Shown piece after piece: positions 26,019 to 34,360 of a DNA stretch of 60,000 nucleotides. A program made the position numbers and the translations under genes. The DNA is from Bolinopsis microptera (lineage: Eukaryota > Ctenophora > Tentaculata > Lobata > Bolinopsidae). The DNA lies in assembly GCF_026151205.1 (NCBI RefSeq), contig NC_087081.1, positions 2,177,246-2,237,245 of the forward strand. The letters are read 5' to 3'. Position 1 is the stretch's first letter, and each line of letters starts with the position of its first letter. The notes beneath the pieces were generated by a model that did no database searches, was not told where the DNA came from, and saw only the letters and a list, made by a program, of their open reading frames with translations.

Positions 26019-29000
26019 TCAGAACTGATTATATAAATGATTCTTTAACATTCGCTTGAAACAGTTGGTATCAGTGATACATCTCAACATCAGGGGAAGA
26101 GAGTTCCATGCAATCGGTGCATGGCTTGAGAAACGTCTGTCATCAACTTTGGATCTTTTATTCTTTGGTACCTTGAGCATGAGATGGTCATCAGGTCTCT
26201 TCGACCTGGTCATGGTCATGGTGTTTGAGAGTTCTTTATCCACTACATCCACATCCAGTAGTGCTTTGAGGTAATCAGGTGCAGTACCGTGAACTGATTT
26301 GTGGGTTAAAAGACAAACTTTAAAGAAGATTCGTTGGTCTATAGGGAGTATGTGGGCCTTCTTATAGAAGGGAACCAAGTCCGTGGTCCTCTCTTCTATG
26401 TTATAGATGAAACGAACTGCCCCATTAAGGGTTGATCTAAGTTTGTTCAATCTGGTCTTGGGTAGATTCATGTAAAGAGAATTACAGTAGTCTAATTTAG
26501 ATATGACCAGTTGTTTCACCAGCATCAATTTAATGCCTTCATCAAGGTAACGACCAATGGTTCTTAGATTCATCATTGTCCAGCTGCATTTCCTTTTGAC
26601 ATTATTGATCTGTCTTTCCATATTTAGAGTTTCATCAAATTTGACACCCAGACTCTTCCAGCTGTCTCCTTTACACTCCGTAGGCAGAATTTCAGTGCTT
26701 CCAAATTGCAGTCTGACACTGAGTTCACACTTTTTTAGAACATGGCTCTTTCCTAACACCAGTAGTTCTGTCTTTGTTTCGTTCAGTTTCATGTAGTTGT
26801 TCACCATCCATGCTTTTATCTCTGCAAGACATTTGTTTGTTCTGTCTTGGACATCAATGAACTGTACCACACGGTTTGGTTTAAATGAGATGTACAGTTG
26901 AGAATCATCTGCATAGAGCTGTATATCAAGACCATATTTGGCCGCAATTTTCTGGAGAGCTTTGATATAAAGGATGAATAGAATAGGCCCCAAGAGTGAT
27001 CCCTGGGGAACTCCAAACAGCAGCTCCAAGAAAGATGAAAGAGTATCATCAATCTTAACACAGAAGTGTCTTTTCTCAAGGTAGGACTTTATCCATTGCA
27101 GTGCACTTCCAGTAATTCCATAGTCCTTCATAAGCTTTTCCAATAAGACTGTGTGGTCAATGGTATCAAATGCTGCACTTAAGTCGAGAAGTACAACTAT
27201 AACAACATTCCCAGCTTCAATTTCTTTGTTTAGATCATCACACATTCTAACAAGTAATGTTTCACAGCTATGATTAGGGCGATATCCAGATTGGACTTTT
27301 GAGTAAAGGGTATGGTTCGTTAGATGGACATTAAGCTGGTTTAGTACAATTCTTTCTAGGATCTTAGAGAAGGCAGAAAGGTTAGACACTGGTCGATAGT
27401 TACTGAGAATATCAACATCAGCATTTTCCTTCTTCAAAGTCGGTTTGATGACTGCTTTCTTCATATCTGAGGGAAAGACTCCAGTCTTCAAGGATGAGTT
27501 CAATACATGAAGTAAAAAAGGTGTTAGTTCATCGACACAGTTTTTTAAGAGAAATGCTGGGATCGGATCCAAGCAGCAGAACTTGTTGGACATCTTTGAT
27601 ACCAGGTCTTTGAGTTCATCAGCTGTTATCTCAGAGAAATTATCAAAGATGCAGTCTTTATCAAGAACAGGATCTTTGTCTTTGTCTTTGTCTTTGTCTT
27701 TGTCTTTGTCTGTGTCTTTGTCTTTGTCTTTGTCTTTGTCTTTGTCTATATCTTTGTCTTTGTCTTTATCTTTGTCTTTGTCTTTGTCTTTGTCTTTGTC
27801 TTTGTCTTTGTCTTTGTCTTTGTCTTTGTCTTTGTCTTTGTCTTTGTCTTTGTCTTTGTCTTTGTCTTTGTTTACATCTTTGTCTTTGTCTTTGTTTATA
27901 TCTTTGTCTTTGTCTTTGTCTTTGTCTTTGTCTTTGTCTTTGTCTTTGTCTTTGTCTTTGTCTTTGTCTTTGTCTTTGTCTTTGTCTTTGTCTTTTCCTT
28001 CCTTCTCAATGGCTTGTCTGATGGTTGCAACCTTTTCAGCGAAGAAATCTTTGAAATCTTCTGACAGTTTCACAGGATCCTTGTAGTTTGGAAGGTTTTG
28101 GGTGTCATTTCCTAAAAGCCTGTTGACTTTTTTGTACAACGCTTTAGTATCCCCTGAAGAGGACCTAAGAGAGGTTTTGTGGTGAGCGCATCTTTTGACA
28201 AACTCTAGTCGGGAAAACTCATCTCTTAGCTTAACATAATCCGATCTCAGGTACTCAGATCTTGCACTGTCTATATCATCAACTTTATCTTTTCTCCACG
28301 CACGTTCAGCAGTTCTTCTCTTTCGCCTGAGAATACGAAGTTCCAGGTCTAACCAAGGCATTGGCTTCTTAGTAATCTTCTTCTTTATGTAAGGATAGTG
28401 TTTATCCATTAACTGAGTGAGCACGGTGTTGTAAAGGACAACAGCATCATTCGGAGACATGTCTTTAGGGAAGTTTGTCAGTTTTGAAATTAAAATATCT
28501 TCTTTAAACTGTTCTGTATCAATTAAATTAAAGTTTCTGTAGTTCATGAATTTTGCGTCTTCTTTGGTCTTTGTCTTGATGTCTGCATCGAAGAGGACAA
28601 GGAAGTGGTCAGATTTGGTTCTAGAGGGACAGATTTCGAATGAAGTCAGTTTTTCCTTGAAGGATCGGTTAGTCACTACAAGATCTAGGGTTCCACCTTG
28701 GTCATGGGTTGGTTCAAGGGGAACGTGTTGGTATAGATCATACTCCTCCAGGAGTTGGTAGAGCTTCTTTGGGTAGTGTTCTTCAGGCTTTTCCATGTGA
28801 AAGTTGAAATCTCCAGTAATGATGGGGAAGCCAGGTTTGACTGTGAGGTCTTTAAGGTAGTCTTCGAATTCTTCTAAAAAGGCACACTCCGTGTACCGAG
28901 CCTTCTTGGTATAAGGAGGCCGATACAAGTTCACAAGTCTCACAATATCTTGTTGAGATTGTAGCAGTGCTTCCATCACTTGGAAGGATTTGTACTTCAT

Positions 29001-29306
29001 GACCTTACTATTACACTTTAACTGGAGCACATCACGAAATAGCATAGCTATACCTCCTCCTCCTCTGTGTTTTCTTGGATCCGAGAGTATATTCCAACCA
29101 AGGTCTTTGATCTCCTTTATCTTAGCTGTGTTTCCATCACGAAAGAAGGTTTCTTGTACAAAACAGATGTCACAATCAACTTCTTGAAGATGCTCTAACA
29201 CTCCGACTGTTTTGTTCACTAGGGATCTAACATTGAACGTTCCAATCCTTAAACTCTTCCTAGGCGTAGTTTGGTCTCCTTTGTCTTCTGTATGTACCAG
29301 TTTTTT
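26019..29306 (-). CDS. LINE A ORF2, endonuclease-reverse transcriptase
   Basis: An intact frame of nearly 1,100 codons. The N-terminal apurinic-type endonuclease shows its motifs in order: RIGTFNVRS, ICFVQET, ITGDFNFH and SDH. The reverse transcriptase has YRPVSNLS, LLDLSAAFDTIDH, GVPQGSLLGP and the catalytic LYADDSQLY. A repetitive Lys-Asp tract (27995-27672) sits between the two domains. There is no RNase H domain. The frame has no ATG before the endonuclease catalytic Glu; it overlaps the end of ORF1 in the -1 frame and opens just upstream of an A_AAA_AAC heptamer, so translation by -1 frameshift (or non-AUG/reinitiation) is inferred. The enzyme nicks target DNA and reverse-transcribes the element RNA in place. 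Confidence 0.92.
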   Translation of the reverse strand, partial: KKLVHTEDKGDQTTPRKSLRIGTFNVRSLVNKTVGVLEHLQEVDCDICFVQETFFRDGNTAKIKEIKDLGWNILSDPRKHRGGGGIAMLFRDVLQLKCNSKVMKYKSFQVMEALLQSQQDIVRLVNLYRPPYTKKARYTECAFLEEFEDYLKDLTVKPGFPIITGDFNFHMEKPEEHYPKKLYQLLEEYDLYQHVPLEPTHDQGGTLDLVVTNRSFKEKLTSFEICPSRTKSDHFLVLFDADIKTKTKEDAKFMNYRNFNLIDTEQFKEDILISKLTNFPKDMSPNDAVVLYNTVLTQLMDKHYPYIKKKITKKPMPWLDLELRILRRKRRTAERAWRKDKVDDIDSARSEYLRSDYVKLRDEFSRLEFVKRCAHHKTSLRSSSGDTKALYKKVNRLLGNDTQNLPNYKDPVKLSEDFKDFFAEKVATIRQAIEKEGKDKDKDKDKDKDKDKDKDKDKDKDKDKDKDKDINKDKDKDVNKDKDKDKDKDKDKDKDKDKDKDKDKDKDKDKDKDKDKDKDIDKDKDKDKDKDTDKDKDKDKDKDKDPVLDKDCIFDNFSEITADELKDLVSKMSNKFCCLDPIPAFLLKNCVDELTPFLLHVLNSSLKTGVFPSDMKKAVIKPTLKKENADVDILSNYRPVSNLSAFSKILERIVLNQLNVHLTNHTLYSKVQSGYRPNHSCETLLVRMCDDLNKEIEAGNVVIVVLLDLSAAFDTIDHTVLLEKLMKDYGITGSALQWIKSYLEKRHFCVKIDDTLSSFLELLFGVPQGSLLGPILFILYIKALQKIAAKYGLDIQLYADDSQLYISFKPNRVVQFIDVQDRTNKCLAEIKAWMVNNYMKLNETKTELLVLGKSHVLKKCELSVRLQFGSTEILPTECKGDSWKSLGVKFDETLNMERQINNVKRKCSWTMMNLRTIGRYLDEGIKLMLVKQLVISKLDYCNSLYMNLPKTRLNKLRSTLNGAVRFIYNIEERTTDLVPFYKKAHILPIDQRIFFKVCLLTHKSVHGTAPDYLKALLDVDVVDKELSNTMTMTRSKRPDDHLMLKVPKNKRSKVDDRRFSSHAPIAWNSLPLMLRCITDTNCFKRMLKNHLYNQF
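27672..27995 (-). repeat. Hexanucleotide (GACAAA)n coding tract, Lys-Asp repeat
   Basis: About 54 copies of a hexamer (ttgtct on the plus strand) lie in frame within LINE A ORF2 and encode alternating Lys-Asp, broken by a few substitutions (Ile-Asn, Val-Asn, Thr, Ile). The tract separates the endonuclease and reverse transcriptase. Being six-periodic it can expand without frameshift. The serine/leucine frame on the other strand is an artefact. Confidence 0.95.
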
Positions 29307-30511
29307 GCATTCTCACATCCTGCTGTCCTATTCATTATTCCAGTCCGTTCTCTTACATACGAGGGACATAGGTTATCAGAGGCTTTATGGGTCTTTGCTG
29401 AGTTCTTCTCCGAGTGTTTACTACTTTTGGCGCAGTTAGAGCACTTTATCTTTTTTACATTATTTTCACTCTTGTTATTACAATCTTTCGACTTGTGGCT
29501 TCCTGCACAGAAGAAACATGTTGGGTCTTTATCTTTGGCTTTACAGTACATGGAATTGGCCATGTGACCAAATTCCTGGCAATGATAACATTGAATGACA
29601 TGAATTCGGTCTGTGACATGGTGTTCCCTGAGGTCAATGTGTATATAGTCTCTGTTTTGTCTGATTAACTCACGCATTGCTGCAGTGACACGGATGACAG
29701 CCGATTTCTCAATCTCATCGAAGAAAACCACTTTTACTGCATCGTCTTTTCCAGAAGAGGACTTCAGTATTTCATTCTTTTCCAAAAGTTTCTCTAGCAA
29801 TGTCTCCTTGTTTGTGATGTCAGAGGGAATATTCCGAATAGACAATTTGGGGTCCAACTTCTTTCCTGGTTCGGATTTTGATGATACTTTGTATTTATCT
29901 TGAGATTTAAATACTGTCTCGGCTTTCTGGAGTTGATCCCTGGTCACAAACTTGAAAGTTGCAGTATTTCCGGACACTGTGTAGTTCTTCACTGGGTTGA
30001 CTTTAAGGGAACCTTTCATTTCCTTTTCATCCTCCTTTGTAATGGGTTCTTCAGAACTCCCAGTCTTTTTCTCCACTGTGAGAATGTGTTTTTCTGTGAG
30101 CTTCGTTTCTTCTTGAGTCTTCTTTTCTTTGGGTAGTGTTGCCACCACTGAAGTCAATAAATCGGGTAGTATTGTAGGGAGTACTTCTGCTAGTACCTCT
30201 TTGAGCTGTGTCTTTATAATTTCTTTGAAATTTGGTGATTCCTGTTTAGTAGAAGTTGTGGCTTGTTTTGTTCCTAGAACAGTTTTTGTTAGTTGAAGAG
30301 CATTTTTGGAGAAAGTGTAAATATCCTGGATAACGACAAGCATGTCTGGTTTGGAAAATGAACCTAAAAGGTCCCCACTAGACGCGGATTCAATAGTAAT
30401 CTTAATCTTATTATCTTTATCATCTTTCTTACCTTTAAACTTCAGTGAAGTGCAGTTTATCTTTTCCAATTGTTCCTCCATCTTTTTCAGGTCCAACTCC
30501 ATCTTTTCCAT
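29249..30511 (-). CDS. LINE A ORF1, gag-like RNA-binding protein
   Basis: A 420-residue frame from the first ATG at 30511. The N-terminal part is rich in Lys and Glu (MEKMELDLKKMEEQLEKIN), likely a coiled coil for self-association. The C-terminal third has zinc-knuckle motifs: CYHCQEFGHMANSMYC (C-x2-C-x4-H-x6-C), CFFCAGSHKSKDC (C-x2-C-x3-H-x4-C) and a looser third Cys/His cluster. ORF1 proteins of this type bind the element's RNA to form the ribonucleoprotein. Near its end, codons AAA AAC form an A_AAA_AAC heptamer (29306-29300) after which the -1 frame opens into ORF2. The stop lies at 29251-29249, about 50 nt beyond the heptamer. Confidence 0.85.
   Translation of the reverse strand: MEKMELDLKKMEEQLEKINCTSLKFKGKKDDKDNKIKITIESASSGDLLGSFSKPDMLVVIQDIYTFSKNALQLTKTVLGTKQATTSTKQESPNFKEIIKTQLKEVLAEVLPTILPDLLTSVVATLPKEKKTQEETKLTEKHILTVEKKTGSSEEPITKEDEKEMKGSLKVNPVKNYTVSGNTATFKFVTRDQLQKAETVFKSQDKYKVSSKSEPGKKLDPKLSIRNIPSDITNKETLLEKLLEKNEILKSSSGKDDAVKVVFFDEIEKSAVIRVTAAMRELIRQNRDYIHIDLREHHVTDRIHVIQCYHCQEFGHMANSMYCKAKDKDPTCFFCAGSHKSKDCNNKSENNVKKIKCSNCAKSSKHSEKNSAKTHKASDNLCPSYVRERTGIMNRTAGCENAKNWYIQKTKETKLRLGRV
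29300..29306 (-). promoter_or_regulatory. Candidate -1 ribosomal frameshift site A_AAA_AAC
   Basis: The heptamer AAAAAAC lies in ORF1 in the exact phase needed for simultaneous -1 slippage (A AAA AAC). The -1 frame reached is that of ORF2, which opens at a TGA 9 nt upstream of the heptamer and stays open through the endonuclease. A_AAA_AAC is among the most efficient eukaryotic slippery sequences. No strong downstream stem or pseudoknot was found by eye. Confidence 0.6.
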
Positions 30512-30744
30512 GTTAAACACCCTGCTACAAAGATCAAGGACCGAAAGACAAAATGACAAATTGTCAGTTCTTAAAAAAACTAAACAACTGCTTTGTAATA
30601 ATTCGATACCTCAAATTATTTGTTATATAGTAGTGTTGAAAGTATTAAAACATTAACAAAATTTGATAAGTGTATGTAATTGTACTTTAAACTTTAAAGT
30701 GTACGTGTCTGATCAAGATGATCATATACTATAATATTATATAA

Positions 30745-32735
30745 CTACTACTACTACTATGTCGGAGCTAAGTCCGATCTACGCCAGAAAACCCCCTCCA
30801 TATATCCCTGTCCCGCATCAGGGTTCGCAGTTCCTCTTTAGAGTTTGTCCCAACTTCCTTCAGTAACATAGACAAGTAGCTTTGTCTTGGTCGGCCTTGC
30901 TGTGCTCTACCGTGCGTAGGTTCCCATAAGACTAAATCACTGGCAAGTAGCTCAGGATGTCGGATGCAGTGTCCCGCCATTTTTAATCTCCTGCTTCGTA
31001 ACTTGTTTGACAGCCTTGGGAGGCTACCATACAAAGTTATATTGCTGACCTTGTCCTTCCATGAGATACCCAGCACCATACGCAACATCTTTGTGTATGT
31101 CCCGTCCAAACTTTTCTCTTGAGCCTTTGTCAGTGTCCAGGTTTCTGATCCGTAGAGCAGTACTGATTCACAAGCCGCTATGAACAATCTAATCTTTAGG
31201 CTCTTTGACAGTTTGGATTTCCAGATATCCTTCAGTCTATGTAGGGCACCCCACGCTTTTCCCTTTCTAACCCTTATCTCCCTATCTGTGCTCTCAATCC
31301 AGGAGCCTAAGTAGATGAAATCATCTACATTTTCTATGGCTTCCCCGGATCGACTTTGTAGGTCGCTAGATCGATCCTCCATATTCAGTGTCATGACCTT
31401 GGTCTTGCCTTCGTTTATGTGTAGTCCCACGCTTGCTGCCGCCGATTCTACTCTGAGCAGGAACTCGTTAGCCTTGTCCATGTCCTCAGATATAAGTGCT
31501 ATATCATCTGCAAAGTCCACATCGGTGATGATCTTGGGCCCCACTCTTCTGCTTTTTCTACGTTCGAGGGTGAGTCCAAGTCGCTCCGCATCATCGCCTA
31601 TGGCTTGCCTCATACAGTAGTCGATGACTATTGCAAAGAGGTAAGGTGCTAAGGTATCACCCTGTAACACACCTGCAAGTATCTCGAACAATTCAGTTTC
31701 TCCGTCTGGAGTTAGGACTTTGGCCATTGTCTTCTCGTACATGAGCCGTATAAGCTGCACGATTTTGACTGGAATGCCGTAAGCTTCTAGAATCTTTAGC
31801 ATTTTCCCACGATGTACACTGTCGAAAGCCTTCTTAAAGTCTATAAATGTCAGAACAGCTGGCAGTTTCCGACTCTTGACACCCTCTATAAGACGTCTCA
31901 GTACCAATATCTGTTGAGTTGTTGACCTTCCTGGTCTGAATCCATTCTGGTTTCTACGCAGAATTGTCTCGATTTCTGGCTTCAACCGGTTTAGAACCAT
32001 CTTGTTTAGAGACTTGGCAACTAGGGATGACAAGCTTATTCCCCGATAGTTCATTGGTTCGCTAAGGTCGCCCTTCTTTGGAATTGGTATGATGTTGGCA
32101 GTTGACCATTGGTCTGGTTTCTCACCTTTCAATAGAGCATTGTTACAGAAGTCTAAGACAATTAGATCAAGGTCGCATCGTTTTAAGACTTCTGGGGCTA
32201 TGTTGTCGTCACCCCATGCTTTCCCTTCCTTTATGCTGGACTTTGCTTTCCTGTACTCATCCAACGTAAACGGTTCTGTTCCGATATTCAGAGGTGGGTG
32301 GACTGGATCAATATCCTCTTCCGCGTTCTCTACCGTCGGTGGTGAGCCGAGAAGAGTAGCAAAATAGTCCTTCCATTTCTGAACCCTTTCCGTTGGTGAG
32401 TTTCCCTTGATTTTGCCAGTATATGATGGAGCTTTACCTGTGATCTTGTTGATCATGGTCCAGCTTTTAGCATGTCTGCCCTGCCAACTTGCTTCCTCCA
32501 GTTCCCGGACCTGCCCCTCCAGCAGGTGCTCTTTGGCTGCTTGATAAGCATCGCCTAGCTTCTGTTTGCCCTCTTGAACAGCTATTCGGTTGTCTTCTGT
32601 AGCATCTGAGTGGTATTTTATGCTACATTCCCTCAGCTTCAGCCTGGCAATCTCAACACTTGGAGTCGCTGAGATTTTACATCTTTTCTTTTTCTCCTTT
32701 TCAGGTAGTAAAAGTCGAGAAGTTGTCCTATTAAG
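30745..32735 (-). mobile_element. LINE B, 5'-truncated non-LTR retrotransposon
   Basis: Flanked by the 10-bp duplication TATTATATAA (30735-30744 and 32736-32745). Reading leftwards it starts inside a coding frame and ends with a (TAG)n tail (about 30745-30760). The frame is open throughout and the duplication is exact, so the insertion is recent. Confidence 0.88.
30768..32735 (-). CDS. LINE B reverse transcriptase, 5'-truncated
   Basis: The frame is open from the 5' junction to TGA-side coordinate 30768; the first ATG is at 32456, but coding clearly continues upstream of it. Reverse transcriptase motifs: NYRGISLSSL, QNGFRPGRSTTQQ, FIDFKKAFDSVHRGKM, AGVLQGDTLAPYLF and catalytic DFADDIALIS. 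The C-terminal region (VLLYGSETWTLT, then KMLRMVLG, then RRLKMAGHCIRHPE) is typical of the RTE/CR1-like endonuclease-reverse transcriptases common in aquatic invertebrates. The endonuclease domain is missing through 5' truncation, so this copy cannot be autonomous. Confidence 0.88.
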   Translation of the reverse strand, partial: LNRTTSRLLLPEKEKKKRCKISATPSVEIARLKLRECSIKYHSDATEDNRIAVQEGKQKLGDAYQAAKEHLLEGQVRELEEASWQGRHAKSWTMINKITGKAPSYTGKIKGNSPTERVQKWKDYFATLLGSPPTVENAEEDIDPVHPPLNIGTEPFTLDEYRKAKSSIKEGKAWGDDNIAPEVLKRCDLDLIVLDFCNNALLKGEKPDQWSTANIIPIPKKGDLSEPMNYRGISLSSLVAKSLNKMVLNRLKPEIETILRRNQNGFRPGRSTTQQILVLRRLIEGVKSRKLPAVLTFIDFKKAFDSVHRGKMLKILEAYGIPVKIVQLIRLMYEKTMAKVLTPDGETELFEILAGVLQGDTLAPYLFAIVIDYCMRQAIGDDAERLGLTLERRKSRRVGPKIITDVDFADDIALISEDMDKANEFLLRVESAAASVGLHINEGKTKVMTLNMEDRSSDLQSRSGEAIENVDDFIYLGSWIESTDREIRVRKGKAWGALHRLKDIWKSKLSKSLKIRLFIAACESVLLYGSETWTLTKAQEKSLDGTYTKMLRMVLGISWKDKVSNITLYGSLPRLSNKLRSRRLKMAGHCIRHPELLASDLVLWEPTHGRAQQGRPRQSYLSMLLKEVGTNSKEELRTLMRDRDIWRGFSGVDRT

Positions 32736-32945
32736 TATTATATAAGTATTATATAAGTATAAACTATAAAGGGGTCGTTCAAAGATTGCGTAATCACTGA
32801 GGGGAGGGAAGGGGTATCTAAATGATTACGATCGCGTAATTTTTACACACTATCAGTATCATTATAAATTAATATTAGCTGTGTAAAATTGATTACGAAG
32901 GGCGAGGGGTTAGAAATTGGTCAAAAAGTGATTACGCAATATGTG

Positions 32946-33548
32946 TTGCTACTGTGGAGTCAATACTTGTTTATGGTTCTGAAACATGGACGTTGACACT
33001 GACAGAGCAATTGAAGAAACGCATTGATGGCTGCTACACTAGAATGCTAAGGATGGCACTAAATGTGGATTGGAAGCAAACGCAAAACCAACAAAGAAGT
33101 CTATGGCAACCTACCGAGAGCAACCATGAAGATCCAAGAGCGCAGGATGCGACTAGCAGGCCATATCCACCGGCACCAGGGACAAAAGGATTTCGCGATT
33201 ATTTTGGCCAAAAATCGCGGTACCGCGAAATTTAACAGGCTATACATTAAACTATACATAAAATTTATCGCGGAGAATGGGAAATTTCGCGATTTCGTAC
33301 ATGCCGCGAAATCCTTTTGTCCCTGACCGGCACCCAGAACTAGTCGCAAACCGCTTGCTACTCTGGGAACCAACTCATGGGGTGCGGAGTAGGGGGAGAT
33401 CCCAGCCATGACTTATGTTGATAGCCTACGAGCTGACACGGGTCTCAACGACACTGGAGAAATGGGCGGACTTATGGCGGATAGAGTTATATGGAGACAG
33501 CGCATCAATACTCGGACGCTGAAGCCGCCTTAAGTCAAGTAAGTCAGT
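32946..33548 (+). pseudogene. LINE reverse transcriptase 3' fragment, disrupted
   Basis: A fragment of the C-terminal region of a LINE B-like protein: LVYGSETWTLT, then CYTRMLRMAL, and after a frameshift near 33080 IQERRMRLAGHIHRH, then after the MITE insertion LLLWEPTHG. It is flanked by AATATGTG (32938-32945 and 33549-33556), its target-site duplication within the outer MITE. The right end carries a short taagtca-type tail. It is broken by a frameshift, a 149-bp MITE and in-frame stops. Confidence 0.8.
33177..33325. mobile_element. hAT-type MITE, 149 bp
   Basis: The ends CAGGGACAAAAGGATTTCGC are inverted copies of each other, and the element is flanked by the 8-bp duplication ACCGGCAC (33169-33176 and 33326-33333). 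A CAGGG start with an 8-bp duplication is diagnostic of the hAT superfamily. No coding capacity. It interrupts the LINE fragment between a His and a Pro codon. Confidence 0.88.
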
Positions 33549-33566
33549 AATATGTGAACGACCCCT

Positions 33567-34360
33567 AAAAAGGCAAAAACACTTTCACCAATTTGTCATA
33601 GTCAAAGTTAATTTCCATGTTCACGTCACATACGGTACCGAGAATTACTTAAGTAATAAAAATTGCGAATTGTCATCAGTATTAACTTAGCCGGGAAGAT
33701 GGCACAGATTCAGACCTAGAGGAGTTTGTACGAAGACGTTAGACTAAAACATGATTACAGCTTTACAGGATTACAACATTACATGGATTACCAAATGGGT
33801 TCTAAATCAAATCAGGAAAAAATATATAAATCACGGGGGGACAAATTATGAATCTAATTATGAGTGACCTGATTGTGCGGTATGTTTAACCTTCACGGAT
33901 GATTTCTTGATTCGTCTTACCATGTTTAGCCTATCTCCTGCATACAGGGCCTGTGTTAACCGGAAATATATGCTGTTTATTGATTGTGTTCCAAATCAGG
34001 ATTTGTAGTTTGACGTACAACGTACTTCCTAAATCTGTTCGATGTTGCCCAATTTTATTTGTCATGTTAGAACTTGTAGTTGTATCCACATCCATTGTGT
34101 GATTATTCCTTTTAGGGCTGATACATTTTCATCTCTACATGTACCTTTCCATTTCCAAAGCTGTATGATTTATGGTGCTGTTAAATTCTTAAACGTATAA
34201 CGTTTTCAGGATTTTGACAACTCGTTTTTTTACTGTTGAAAACAGGTTACACTTATCATATTCTTCAAAACACGAATCATGATCGGACATAAGTCGGGAA
34301 ACCTGTCATGCGATCTCAAACCAATAATAGTTCACATACAAAACATTTATACCAACAGAT
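33567..34360. other. Upstream region of the ShKT gene
   Basis: No coding signal was found. It presumably holds the promoter of the gene starting at 34361; no clear TATA box stands out. Confidence 0.45.

Larger units (their letters stand above)
25639..30700 (-). mobile_element. LINE A, apparently full-length two-ORF retrotransposon
   Basis: Reading leftwards: a short 5' region, ORF1 (30511-29249), ORF2 (to 26019), a 380-bp 3' region and an (ATTTC)n-like pentamer tail at 25639-25670. Pentamer tails are usual for CR1/L2-type LINEs, and the reverse transcriptase motifs fit that group. Both ORFs are open throughout, so the copy is young or was until recently active. The 5' end is not fixed; no clear target-site duplication was found. 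Confidence 0.85.
32770..33566. mobile_element. Host MITE carrying nested insertions
   Basis: The outer ends aggggtcgttca..gattgcgtaatcac (32770 on) and gattacgcaatatgtg, then gaacgacccct (to 33566), are inverted repeats of each other once the inserted block 32946-33548 is disregarded. The MITE itself is about 190 bp with repeated GATTACG/CGTAATC motifs. Superfamily unknown. Confidence 0.65.

Noticed and set aside
27583-28086. Ser/Leu-repeat frame on the plus strand
   Set aside because: Reverse complement of the Lys-Asp tract of LINE A ORF2.
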